Positions 6,433 to 14,392 of a DNA stretch of 27,675 nt are shown here, one piece after another (positions within the stretch are counted from its first letter, which is position 1; every line of letters starts with the position of its first letter). The translations under genes and the position numbers were made by a program. The stretch spans positions 1 to 27,675 of the forward strand of contig CAJTOH010000046.1 in the NCBI GenBank assembly GCA_910577685.1, read 5' to 3'. The DNA is from an uncultured Dorea sp. Its GTDB lineage: Bacteria; Bacillota; Clostridia; Lachnospirales; Lachnospiraceae. The notes under the pieces are model-generated. The model did not search any database, had not been told where the DNA came from, and saw nothing but the letters and a program-made list of their open reading frames with translations.

Positions 6433-7491
6433 ATGAAAAACACAATGAAGAAGGCAGTTGCGCTTTTAATAGCGGCAACAATGACAAGCGGAATGTTAGC
6501 AGGATGCGGAAACAGTGGAAACAGCGGAGATAAGCCAAAAGATAACGGCGGAAGTAAACAGCAGACAGAAGATAATGACAAGCTGAAAATCGCATTTGTT
6601 CCGCAATTGATAGGAATTCCATATTTTACTGCCATGGAAAAGGGCGGAAAGCAGGCGGCAGAAGACTTGGATGTAGAATTCCTCTACACAGGGGCTACAC
6701 AGGCGAGCGCCACGGAGCAGGTAAAAATTATGGACAGTTTGATCAAGCAGGGCGTAGACGCTTTGTCGCTCTCTGTTTTAGATAGCTCTTCTACGAATCC
6801 GTATATTGAGAAAGCACAGGAAGCAGGCATTAATGTTTATACGAGTGATTCGGATGCTCCGGACAGTACACGTGAATTTTATGTAGCGCAAGCAACAGAC
6901 GAGGCGTTGGGAAGAACTTTAATGGATCGTCTGGCGGCTCAAATTGATGAGAAAGGTCAAATAGGGATTGTCTCAGGAGAATCAACAGCAACCAATTTGA
7001 ATACTTGGATTTCCTTCATGGAGAAACAGCAGGAAGAAAAATATCCGGACATAGAAATAGTGGATATCAGATATACACAAGGCGGAAGCAGCGAGCAGGC
7101 TTTAAAGCAAGCGCAGGAGCTTATGACAAGATATCCGGATTTAAAAGGAATCGTTGCGGTTGCATCTTCTACGATTCCAGGAGTTGCGCAGGCCGTACAG
7201 CAGGAGGGAAAGGCAGGCAAGGTAAAAGTAATCGGTTACGGTTCGCCGGCTACTGTAAAACCGTTTGTTGAAGCAGGAGTTATGGAAGAATCTGTTTTGT
7301 GGGATGCGGAAGAATTGGGATACCTTACGGTTTGGGCCGGAAAAATGGCGGCAGAAGGCAAAGAGTTTGAAGAAGTGAATGAGATCGAAGGAATTTCTAA
7401 TCCGGTAACATGGGATGCGGAAAATAAAATATTGCTTCTTGGAGATCCGTTGATTATTACAAAAGATAATGTTGACGATTTTGACTTCTAG
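6433..7491 (+). CDS. sugar-type ABC transporter substrate-binding lipoprotein (RhaS/LsrB-like)
   Basis: This 352-residue protein has a lipoprotein signal (lipobox LAGC, Cys25) and a periplasmic-binding-protein-4 fold. It captures the solute outside the membrane for the permeases downstream. The start is ATG 6433 with AGGAGG six bases upstream; the longer open frame from 6319 starts inside the promoter. Segments such as KIAFVPQLIGIPYFTAMEKG, TSDSD and the C-terminal VLWDAEELGYLTVWAGKMA follow the rhamnose/AI-2 binding family (RhaS, LsrB). From memory, LsrB contacts AI-2 through a Lys, two Asp, a Gln and a Pro/Ala pair. Here the Lys position is Gln (VPQLIG) and the Asp-Gln pair is Asn-Leu (TATNLNTW), so AI-2 is unlikely and the substrate is open. 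Confidence 0.88.
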   Translation: MKNTMKKAVALLIAATMTSGMLAGCGNSGNSGDKPKDNGGSKQQTEDNDKLKIAFVPQLIGIPYFTAMEKGGKQAAEDLDVEFLYTGATQASATEQVKIMDSLIKQGVDALSLSVLDSSSTNPYIEKAQEAGINVYTSDSDAPDSTREFYVAQATDEALGRTLMDRLAAQIDEKGQIGIVSGESTATNLNTWISFMEKQQEEKYPDIEIVDIRYTQGGSSEQALKQAQELMTRYPDLKGIVAVASSTIPGVAQAVQQEGKAGKVKVIGYGSPATVKPFVEAGVMEESVLWDAEELGYLTVWAGKMAAEGKEFEEVNEIEGISNPVTWDAENKILLLGDPLIITKDNVDDFDF

Positions 7492-7500
7492 GATTGAATT

Positions 7501-7534
7501 AAAAAGAGGCGGATCGCATGGTTTGCCTCTTTTT
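7501..7534 (+). terminator. intercistronic hairpin/partial terminator after the binding-protein gene
   Basis: A 10-bp perfect stem pairs AAAAAGAGGC (7501-7510) with GCCTCTTTTT (7525-7534) across a 14-nt loop, and the 3' arm ends in T's. Placed between the binding protein and the ATPase, it probably reduces read-through or protects the upstream mRNA, so that binding protein exceeds the membrane complex. This is common in such operons. Confidence 0.7.
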
Positions 7535-7559
7535 CTTTAAAGCGGAGGGAGATGATTTT

Positions 7560-9065
7560 TTGGCGGAAGAAACTATTTTACGAGCAGAATCTATTAGTAA
7601 ATCTTTTGGGGGAGTTAAAGCACTTCAGAATGTAAGCTTTTCATTAAAAAAAGGAGAAGTGCTGTCTGTAATCGGTGAAAATGGCGCAGGCAAATCTACA
7701 TTGATGAAAATCATTGCGGGCGCTCTGAAGAATGATAAGGGAACTCTTTTTTTTGAAGGGAAGGAATTGCAGTTACATTCGCCTCTTGACGCGGTGAAAC
7801 AAGGAATATCAATCGTATATCAGGAACCTAATATTTTCGCGGATATGTCCGTTCTTGAGAATATTTTTATGGGGAATGAAGTGGTAAGCCGCAATAAGAC
7901 TATTATGTGGACGCAGATGTATGAAGAGGCCAAAGAAGCCCTGAAACTGGTCGGCTTGTCAGGGGATATTCTGCATCTGACAATGAGTGAACTTTCAATT
8001 GGAAATCAACAGCTTGTCTTAATTGCAAGAGGGATATACAAGAAATGTAAAGTGCTGATTTTAGACGAGCCGACTTCCATTTTGAGCCATAATGAGTCGG
8101 AAAAACTATTTGATATTATAGCGGATTTGAAGAGCCGCGGCGTAAGTATCATTTACATAAGCCACAGGATTCCGGAGATTTTAAGAATTTCAGACGACAT
8201 TATTGTATTGAGAGACGGATGTTTGACAGGAACGTTAATTCCGGAAGAGGTAAGTGAAGAAACAATTATCCGTGCAATGTCAGGACGGAAGATAAACATG
8301 AGTGTTTATGAGGAGCATGAACAGGGAGAAGAGCCTGTTTTGGAAGTAAAAGACATTTCTTACGACGATGTATATCAAAATATTTCTTTTTCCGTAAAAC
8401 CGGGACAAATCTTAGGAATGTATGGTCTTGTCGGCGCGGGGAGATCGGAAATAGCGAGGGCTGTTTTCGGGGAAACAAATGCGAAGAGCGGACAGATCCT
8501 GTTTGAAGGGAAAGACATTACGAGAGAAGGGATCAATCAGGCCATTGAAAGAAGAATCTTTTACGTGCCGGAGGATAGGGGAGCCCAGGGGCTTTTTGAT
8601 ATACACCCGGTCAGGGATAATATGAGCGTCTCTTTCTTAGACAGCCTGTCTAATAAGTTTGGGGTGATTAATAAAAAGAAAGAGAAGAAGACGGTGCAGG
8701 ATAATATCGAAAAATACAGCATTAAGACCCCGAACCAGAATATAAGCGTCAATAGCCTCAGCGGCGGAGGCCAGCAGAAGGTTCTGATATGCCGCTGGCT
8801 TCTTGAGAAGCCTAAAGTCTTGATACTTGATGAACCCACACGCGGTATAGATGTCATGACAAAAGCTGAAATACATAAATATGTGATCGAGCTTGCAAAA
8901 TCGGGTGTGGCAGTTATTGTAATATCCTCGGACCTGCCGGAGGTTATGGAGCTGAGCGACAATATTATTACGCTTTATAAAGGAAAAATCACAGCCAGAT
9001 TTGATAGGGAAAATGTGACGGAAGAAGATATTTTGAAAAATACGTTAAATCTAAATGCGGAGTAG
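7560..9065 (+). CDS. sugar-type ABC transporter ATPase with two nucleotide-binding domains
   Basis: This 501-residue cytoplasmic ATPase is of the RbsA/MglA/LsrA class and powers the permeases at 10388-12357. Domain 1 has Walker A GENGAGKST (residues 39-47), signature LSIGNQQ and Walker B VLILDEPTS. Domain 2 has the degenerate Walker A GLVGAGRSE, signature LSGGGQQKVLICRWL and Walker B VLILDEPTRGID, which is the usual pairing in this class. I chose TTG 7560, with GGAGGGAG at 7544-7551, and the protein then starts MAEETILRAESISKSFGG. The upstream ATG at 7518 falls inside the loop of the intercistronic hairpin and adds an atypical MVCLFFF tail. The stop lies 9 bp before the M20 gene. Confidence 0.92.
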   Translation: MAEETILRAESISKSFGGVKALQNVSFSLKKGEVLSVIGENGAGKSTLMKIIAGALKNDKGTLFFEGKELQLHSPLDAVKQGISIVYQEPNIFADMSVLENIFMGNEVVSRNKTIMWTQMYEEAKEALKLVGLSGDILHLTMSELSIGNQQLVLIARGIYKKCKVLILDEPTSILSHNESEKLFDIIADLKSRGVSIIYISHRIPEILRISDDIIVLRDGCLTGTLIPEEVSEETIIRAMSGRKINMSVYEEHEQGEEPVLEVKDISYDDVYQNISFSVKPGQILGMYGLVGAGRSEIARAVFGETNAKSGQILFEGKDITREGINQAIERRIFYVPEDRGAQGLFDIHPVRDNMSVSFLDSLSNKFGVINKKKEKKTVQDNIEKYSIKTPNQNISVNSLSGGGQQKVLICRWLLEKPKVLILDEPTRGIDVMTKAEIHKYVIELAKSGVAVIVISSDLPEVMELSDNIITLYKGKITARFDRENVTEEDILKNTLNLNAE

Positions 9066-9074
9066 GAGAAAAAT

Positions 9075-10385
9075 ATGAATACAAAAGAACAGGTTTATGC
9101 GTGGATTGATAAGAATCAGAATGAAGTGGTGACCCTCCTTCAGGAATTAATAAAAAAACCGAGTGTGAATCCATACTTTGATGAAGAAAAAGAATATATG
9201 CGGGAGGGAGAAGCACAGGCAGTATTAAAAAAATATTTGGATGAGATGGGAATGGAAACAGAATATTCCTATCCGGACGCAAAAGAGCTTGCACAATATG
9301 AAGGAAAACCGGGATATTACGCAGATCATACATTTGAGAACAGACCCAACCTTTTTGCGGTGCTAAAAGGAACAGGAGGCGGAAGATCTATGATGATGTC
9401 CGGTCATATTGATGTAGTGCAGAGAGGGAGCAAGTGGAGTAAGGATCCTTTTGGAGCGGAAATTATCGGCAGCAGAGTATACGGAAGAGGCACTGTGGAT
9501 ATGAAAGGCGGTATTGCCGCAATGACGGCGGCTCTAAAGGCGATCAAGGAGAGCGGAATCCGGTTAAAGGGAGACGCCATGATTGGTACGGTCGTGGATG
9601 AAGAAGCTGGAGGAATGGGAACGCTGGCTTTGGTTGCAAAAGGTTATCGTGCGGACGGATGCCTTATTACAGAACCGACACATCTGGACATTGCGCCGCT
9701 TTGCAGGGGGATCTTATGGGGGAAACTCACTATAGAGGGAAGAGCCGGCCATATTGAACTCAAACAGGGAGATTTTCGGACCGGAGGAGCGGTAGATGCG
9801 ATTGATAAGGCTTCCCTTTATTTGGAACATTTTCGAAGATTAAATAAAGAATGGTCAGTCACCAAAGAACATAAATATCTTCCGATTCCATGCCAGATTC
9901 ATGTTGCGCAGTTTGAGGCGGGAGAATATCCGACAACATTTGCTAATAGAGCGGTATTGACTTTTAACGCGCAGTATTTACCGGCGGAGAAAGACGATAA
10001 TGGTCTCGGTTCAAAAGTAAAGAAAGAGATTGAGGATTATGTGAGAGCGGTAGCAATGACGGATCCTTGGCTGAGGGAAAACGTACCGGAAATCGAATGG
10101 CTGATAGATGCGGATTGCGGGGAGACATTGGACGACCAGCCGTTTTTCCAAACTGTAAGGGACAGCGCGCAGGAGGTTAATGCCCGGTCAAAAGTAGAGG
10201 GAATCTGCTGCCATACGGATATGGGATGGTTCTGTAATGTGGGAATTCCAACACTGAACATCGGACCCGGAGATCCAAGGTTAGCACATCAGGCGGACGA
10301 GTATGTAGAGATCGAAGAACTTGTAACCTGTACAAAAATGATTGCGTCCATTTTGTTAGACTGGTGCGGAGTTGAAGAAGTATAG
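9075..10385 (+). CDS. M20-family metallohydrolase (ArgE/DapE-like deacylase), first copy
   Basis: This 436-residue cytoplasmic zinc hydrolase keeps the full M20 set: SGHIDVV with His111 and Asp113, GRGTVDMKGG with bridging Asp142, VVDEEAGG with general base Glu176 and ligand Glu177, ITEPT with Glu200, and the C-terminal LAHQADEYV with His405. A dimerisation/lid domain lies about residues 205-330. Such enzymes cleave N-acyl or peptide bonds of amino acids and related compounds. The start ATG 9075 has AGGAG at 9064-9068. The gene sits between the transporter ATPase and its permeases, so it is almost certainly co-expressed with import and probably hydrolyses the imported compound. The exact substrate (ArgE, DapE, carboxypeptidase or other) cannot be told. 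Confidence 0.88.
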   Translation: MNTKEQVYAWIDKNQNEVVTLLQELIKKPSVNPYFDEEKEYMREGEAQAVLKKYLDEMGMETEYSYPDAKELAQYEGKPGYYADHTFENRPNLFAVLKGTGGGRSMMMSGHIDVVQRGSKWSKDPFGAEIIGSRVYGRGTVDMKGGIAAMTAALKAIKESGIRLKGDAMIGTVVDEEAGGMGTLALVAKGYRADGCLITEPTHLDIAPLCRGILWGKLTIEGRAGHIELKQGDFRTGGAVDAIDKASLYLEHFRRLNKEWSVTKEHKYLPIPCQIHVAQFEAGEYPTTFANRAVLTFNAQYLPAEKDDNGLGSKVKKEIEDYVRAVAMTDPWLRENVPEIEWLIDADCGETLDDQPFFQTVRDSAQEVNARSKVEGICCHTDMGWFCNVGIPTLNIGPGDPRLAHQADEYVEIEELVTCTKMIASILLDWCGVEEV

Positions 10386-10387
10386 TA

Positions 10388-11383
10388 ATGGGGGTGAGAG
10401 GTGTGTTCAAAAAATATGTTCCGAAACCGGGAAGGAGAGAATATGTCACATTTCTTTTATTGATTGCCGAGATTATTTTGTTTGGAATATTAGCGCCTAA
10501 TTTTCTGACCATAGATAACATGATTCGGGTTATTCAGAATAATGCGGAGATAGCGATGGTAAGTCTGGGCATGACGATCGTGATGCTCCTTGGAGGAATT
10601 GATTTGTCTGTCGGTTCTGTAATGGGAGTAATTGCGATCCTGATTGGATATATGCTTCAGGCAAATGTAAATATTTTCATAATTGTAATTGCGGCAATTG
10701 GGATTGGCATTGGAGTTGGATTTGTAAACGGATTTTTAGTTGCAAAATTCAATATTCCGGACATGATTGTGACGATTGCGACTATGAATATCTGGAAGGC
10801 TGTAATTTTTGCGTTGCTTGGCGGGAAGTGGCTGACGGGGCTAAATCCAAGCTGGGCTCCGGTTTCAAGGGCGAAATTTTTAGGGATTCCGGTATTACTG
10901 CTTTTGATTATAGCCGTTTATGCCGTTTTCTATTATTTCCTTATGTATAGAAGATTCGGACGCTATATTTATGCGACGGGATGTAATCCGCAATCGGCGA
11001 ACCTAAGCGGTATCAATATAAAGAGAATTAAACTGATTTCTTATTGTATATCGGGCGGAATTGCCGCGATTGCCGCAATGCTCTATATTGCGAGGATGGG
11101 AAGCGTGGAGATGACGATTGGCTCGGACCTTCCGATTGCCTGTATTGCAGCGGTAACGATAGGAGGAACGGGAGCGAAAGGTAACGGAAAGAGGGGAAGC
11201 GTAATTGGTACGCTTGCAGGAGTCTTGTTTATTGCCTTTTTGAAAAATGGTATCGTGATCCTCGGAATTCCATCACTATTGGAGAATTGTTTTATTGGTC
11301 TTTTGATTGTGATTTCCGTACTGTTTGACGCGGTAACGGCAGGCGGAAGAGTGATAAAGAAAAATAGGGAGGTGACAGCATGA
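10388..11383 (+). CDS. sugar-type ABC transporter permease 1 (RbsC/LsrC family)
   Basis: This protein of up to 331 residues has about nine to ten membrane segments and belongs to the BPD_transp_2 family. It shows the family's conserved SLGMTIVMLLGGIDLSVGSVMG segment and the later VTIGGTGAKGNGKRGSVIGT loop. Together with the next gene it forms the membrane channel of the importer. ATG 10388 follows the M20 stop by 2 bp, but a GGGGGTGAG at 10390-10398 would serve the in-frame GTG 10403 better (starting MFKKYVPKPGRREYV). The N-terminus is therefore uncertain by five residues. The 3' end overlaps the second permease by four bases (ATGA). Confidence 0.9.
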   Translation: MGVRGVFKKYVPKPGRREYVTFLLLIAEIILFGILAPNFLTIDNMIRVIQNNAEIAMVSLGMTIVMLLGGIDLSVGSVMGVIAILIGYMLQANVNIFIIVIAAIGIGIGVGFVNGFLVAKFNIPDMIVTIATMNIWKAVIFALLGGKWLTGLNPSWAPVSRAKFLGIPVLLLLIIAVYAVFYYFLMYRRFGRYIYATGCNPQSANLSGINIKRIKLISYCISGGIAAIAAMLYIARMGSVEMTIGSDLPIACIAAVTIGGTGAKGNGKRGSVIGTLAGVLFIAFLKNGIVILGIPSLLENCFIGLLIVISVLFDAVTAGGRVIKKNREVTA

Positions 11384-12357
11384 AGAGGATAGCATTTTCT
11401 ATTGCGAAGAGCAGAACAAAATTTTTGCTGTTGCTGTTTGTAGTGGAGCTTATTGTATTGTCATTGATTAGCCCTTACTTTTTTGATATGAACAATTTAA
11501 TGCAGGTTACGCAGTTCGGAGCGTCATTAACATTGTTATCATTGGGCGAGGCGCTTGTAATGATTGCAGGGCGTGACGGAATCGACATCTCTATCGGTTC
11601 GGCTATGAGTTTGTCGGGAGTAATATTCGGATTGTCAGTGATGAATGGGGCGGGAATCTTTTCGGCCACAATTATTACGCTTGTAAGCGGGATTTTCCTT
11701 GGCGCTGTTAATGGGAGCTTGGTTGCCGTAGCCAAGATTCCGGCATTGATTGCAACTTTGGGAACACAGTATATATATGGTTCGCTTGCGCTTTATTTAA
11801 CGGGAGGAATTCCAATCAGCGGTTTCCCGGACGGCTTTAAAGCGCTGTCGCTTGAAAGTACGTTTGGAATACCCAACCAGATTTTATTTGTAGTAATCCC
11901 GGTGACGGCGCTTGTGTTTATCCTTGTATATAAGATGAAATTTGGACGGCGTGTATATCTGATGGGGACGAATTTCGAGGCGGCAAAGTATACGGGAATT
12001 AAGGAAAAGAAAGTTAGGATGTGTGTATATATACTTGCCGGACTGCTTGCGTCAATCAGCGCAGTCATCAACAATTCATGGCTTATGACGGCGCGGGCGG
12101 ACGCGGGAACGGGAATGGAGATGCAGGCGATTACAGTGGCAGTTTTAGGAGGTATCGGAGTTGCCGGCGGTGTTGGCCACCTTGGCGGAGTCCTCATAGG
12201 GGTTATTATTATAACGATGATGAATTCGGGGCTTCAGATCGCAAATATTAATTCCGTATGGCAGCTTGCGGCTTTAGGATTTATCTTGGTTCTTGCTATT
12301 ATTTTGAATCACACGATGGCAAGGTTTGTAGCAAATGTAGAAAAAAACGGGGAATAA
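11380..12357 (+). CDS. sugar-type ABC transporter permease 2 (RbsC/LsrD family)
   Basis: This 325-residue polytopic permease is the partner of permease 1. The conserved LLSLGEALVMIAGRDGIDIS segment and AVLGGIGVAGGVGHLGGVLIG loop match BPD_transp_2. Two different permeases with one double ATPase is the arrangement of rhamnose- and AI-2-type importers, rather than the ribose type, which uses a homodimer. The start codon overlaps the stop of permease 1 (ATGA at 11380-11383), with GGGAGGTGA at 11367-11375, indicating translational coupling. Confidence 0.9.
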   Translation: MKRIAFSIAKSRTKFLLLLFVVELIVLSLISPYFFDMNNLMQVTQFGASLTLLSLGEALVMIAGRDGIDISIGSAMSLSGVIFGLSVMNGAGIFSATIITLVSGIFLGAVNGSLVAVAKIPALIATLGTQYIYGSLALYLTGGIPISGFPDGFKALSLESTFGIPNQILFVVIPVTALVFILVYKMKFGRRVYLMGTNFEAAKYTGIKEKKVRMCVYILAGLLASISAVINNSWLMTARADAGTGMEMQAITVAVLGGIGVAGGVGHLGGVLIGVIIITMMNSGLQIANINSVWQLAALGFILVLAIILNHTMARFVANVEKNGE

Positions 12358-12372
12358 AAGGAGAACGGAATT

Positions 12373-13116
12373 ATGAGTAAAAGAGTGTTGCTTGCAGGAG
12401 AATCATGGATGAGTTATACGACTCACGTAAAGGGATTTGACAGTTTTTATACATCTGTATATGAAACAGGTGAAAAGTGGCTGAAAAATGCATTAGAAGA
12501 AGCGGGATATGAAGTCGAATTTATGCCGAATCATATTGCGGCAGAAAAATTTCCTTATACGGTAGAGGAATTAGGAAAATATGATTGCGTAATTTTATCG
12601 GATATTGGCGCAAATACGCTGCTTCTTCCTGCGGAGACCTTTACGAAGAGCATCAAAAAACCGGATCGGGCAAAAGTTATCCGCGATTACGTACTCGAAG
12701 GGGGAGCGCTCCTTATGGTGGGCGGTTATCTTACATTTTCGGGTGTGGATGCAAAAGGAAAGTGGCACGATACGGCAGTACAGGAAGTGCTTCCGGTAGA
12801 GGTGCTGACAGTGGACGACAGAATGGAACACTGCGACGGAATACGGCCGGTTACGGCGTCTAAGCATGAAGCGCTTGCACAGATAAAGGGAGAGTGGCAG
12901 GAAGTCCTCGGATATAATAAGACAATTGCAAAAGCCGGGGCAGAGGTTGCCGTGACGGTTGGCAAAGATCCGTTTATCGCATTTGCAGAATACGGAAAAG
13001 GAAGAAGTGCGGTATTTACATCTGATTGTGCACCGCATTGGGCACCGCTTGAATTCTGCGAATGGTCAGAATACAATAAATTATGGAAAGGCATTGTAGA
13101 TTGGCTGACCAAATAA
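12373..13116 (+). CDS. PF07090-like putative glutamine amidotransferase-fold protein
   Basis: This 247-residue cytoplasmic protein resembles the PF07090 family (putative glutamine amidotransferase): VLLAGESWMSYTTHVKGFDS at the N-terminus, PNHIAAEKFPYTVEEL, YDCVILSDIGANTLLLP, and the C-terminal FTSDCAPHWAPLEFCEW. At the position where class I amidotransferases carry the nucleophile (G-x-C-x-G), this protein reads MVGGYLTFSG with no cysteine. It is therefore probably not a classical glutaminase, and is closer to ThuA-type sugar-processing relatives. AAGGAG (12358-12363) precedes ATG 12373, only 15 bp after permease 2. A hairpin terminator follows at once. I infer a role in processing the imported compound; the reaction is unknown. 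Confidence 0.75.
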   Translation: MSKRVLLAGESWMSYTTHVKGFDSFYTSVYETGEKWLKNALEEAGYEVEFMPNHIAAEKFPYTVEELGKYDCVILSDIGANTLLLPAETFTKSIKKPDRAKVIRDYVLEGGALLMVGGYLTFSGVDAKGKWHDTAVQEVLPVEVLTVDDRMEHCDGIRPVTASKHEALAQIKGEWQEVLGYNKTIAKAGAEVAVTVGKDPFIAFAEYGKGRSAVFTSDCAPHWAPLEFCEWSEYNKLWKGIVDWLTK

Positions 13117-13118
13117 TG

Positions 13119-13149
13119 AAAAGGCTGTCCTGTTGGGGATGGCCTTTTT
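13119..13149 (+). terminator. intrinsic terminator between the GATase-like gene and the second M20 gene
   Basis: A 12-bp stem pairs AAAAGGCTGTCC (13119-13130) with 13137-13148 (two G-U pairs) across a 6-nt loop and ends in TTTTT. No clear promoter lies between it and the next gene at 13197, so it may be a partial terminator that lowers expression of the distal genes. Confidence 0.75.
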
Positions 13150-13196
13150 AAGAAGAGAGTTTTGCGGAAACATATTTTGCAAATGGGGAGAAAATC

Positions 13197-14354
13197 ATGG
13201 AGAAAGAATTGCAATTGCTGAAAGAAATCTTATCTATTCCGAGTGTAAACGGGGAAGATGATGAAAGGAAGCTTGCGGAGTTTATATGTAAGTATTTACA
13301 GGACAATCATGTAAAGGCAGAAGTGCAGTATATAGATGACAGACACGCAAATGTACTGGCAGTAATTCCCGGAAAGAGCGGGAAGAATATTATATGGAAC
13401 GGACATCTGGATACGGTTCCCTATGGAGATGAAGACGAATGGGACGCCGAGCCGTCGGTTCCTGCGCAGAGGGATAGGAAAATATATGCAAGAGGAGCCA
13501 GCGATATGAAAAGCGGTCTTGCGGCTATGGTATATCTGCTGGGAGAGCTGGGAAAATCAGGGGAAAAACCCGAGAAGGGAATCTACTTTTGGGGAACATG
13601 CGATGAAGAAAAAGGAGGAATCGGAGCGAAAAAAATATTGGAGGGCAGACAGATTCCGGATGCGGAGCTTCTGCTTATCGGCGAACCGACAGGATGCCGG
13701 CTGGGAGTGGCTCAGAAAGGCTGCCTTTGGATGGAATTAAAGGTACGCGGCGTGACAAGCCACGGAGCATACCCATGGGAAGGATGTAACGCAATTGAAT
13801 ACGGCATGGAAGCCTTTGTCCGTCTGAAAGAATGGATTGAAAGGTTCGGGCATAGCGTTCTTGGCAATGCGACGGTTCAAATTACAATGGCAGAAGGAGG
13901 AATCGCCTCCAATATGACGCCGGATTCTGCAAAAATTATGCTGGACATCCGAACGGTTCCGGGATTGGAGGTTAAGATGGTTTTAAAGCAGATGGAAACG
14001 ATCTGCGAAAAACTATATGTGGAATCGGGAAGGCGGTCCGGATTCGAAGTGGATATAATTAACGAGAGAAGGGCGATCGAAATATCATCGGAGAATTATT
14101 GGGTGAAACATTTTTCTCATTGCATGGAAGCTGAAAACAAACCGGCGGAGGAGATAGGGATTAATTATTTTACCGATGCGTCGATCTTGACGGAAGAATG
14201 TGAAGAGATGCCGGTGCTTTTGTTTGGTCCGGGAGAACCGCATATGGCGCATAAACCCAACGAATATGTGGAAATTGAAAAATACGGAGAGTATATAAGA
14301 TTATTGTGTCGAATTTTTGATATTTGTCCACAAAAATGGAAAAAAATGTTATAA
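13197..14354 (+). CDS. M20-family metallohydrolase (ArgE/DapE/CPG2-like), second copy
   Basis: This 385-residue protein has the complete M20 site: NGHLDTVP with His70 and Asp72, GASDMKSG with bridging Asp103, GTCDEEKGG with Glu137 and Glu138, IGEPT with Glu163, a lid-domain histidine in TSHGAYP (His189) and the C-terminal MAHKPNEYV with His352. It is shorter than the first M20 protein and clearly different in sequence, so the two are not a recent duplication and may cut different bonds. ATG 13197 has GGGGAG at 13185-13190. The gene end contains the extended -10 of the lacI-type gene (TATAAT overlaps the stop). It probably acts in the cytoplasm on a product of the import pathway. Confidence 0.88.
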   Translation: MEKELQLLKEILSIPSVNGEDDERKLAEFICKYLQDNHVKAEVQYIDDRHANVLAVIPGKSGKNIIWNGHLDTVPYGDEDEWDAEPSVPAQRDRKIYARGASDMKSGLAAMVYLLGELGKSGEKPEKGIYFWGTCDEEKGGIGAKKILEGRQIPDAELLLIGEPTGCRLGVAQKGCLWMELKVRGVTSHGAYPWEGCNAIEYGMEAFVRLKEWIERFGHSVLGNATVQITMAEGGIASNMTPDSAKIMLDIRTVPGLEVKMVLKQMETICEKLYVESGRRSGFEVDIINERRAIEISSENYWVKHFSHCMEAENKPAEEIGINYFTDASILTEECEEMPVLLFGPGEPHMAHKPNEYVEIEKYGEYIRLLCRIFDICPQKWKKML

Positions 14355-14355
14355 T
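14347..14355 (+). promoter_or_regulatory. extended -10 promoter for the LacI-type regulator
   Basis: TGTTATAAT (14347-14355) is a perfect TGn extended -10 element and covers the stop codon of the preceding gene (14352-14354). No good -35 is seen at the usual distance. It lets the regulator be made independently of the operon. Confidence 0.55.
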
Positions 14356-14392
14356 ATATCAATATATAAATCATGGTACGGAGTAGATTACA

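Noticed and set aside
7518..7559. ATG 7518 as the start of the ATPase.
   Set aside because: It lies in the loop of a hairpin, has no ribosome binding site and adds an atypical hydrophobic tail; TTG 7560 is better supported.
6433..12357. Calling the importer an lsr AI-2 system.
   Set aside because: No LsrK, LsrF or LsrG homologue is present and the AI-2 contact residues recalled from LsrB are not kept.
13160..13190. A second LacI operator upstream of the second M20 gene (TTGC...GCAA near 13165-13183).
   Set aside because: The centre is not CG and the inner bases do not match the main operator.
12595..13214. Long minus-strand open frames of 147 and 162 codons.
   Set aside because: They are antisense shadows of the PF07090 gene, with no start site or recognisable domain.
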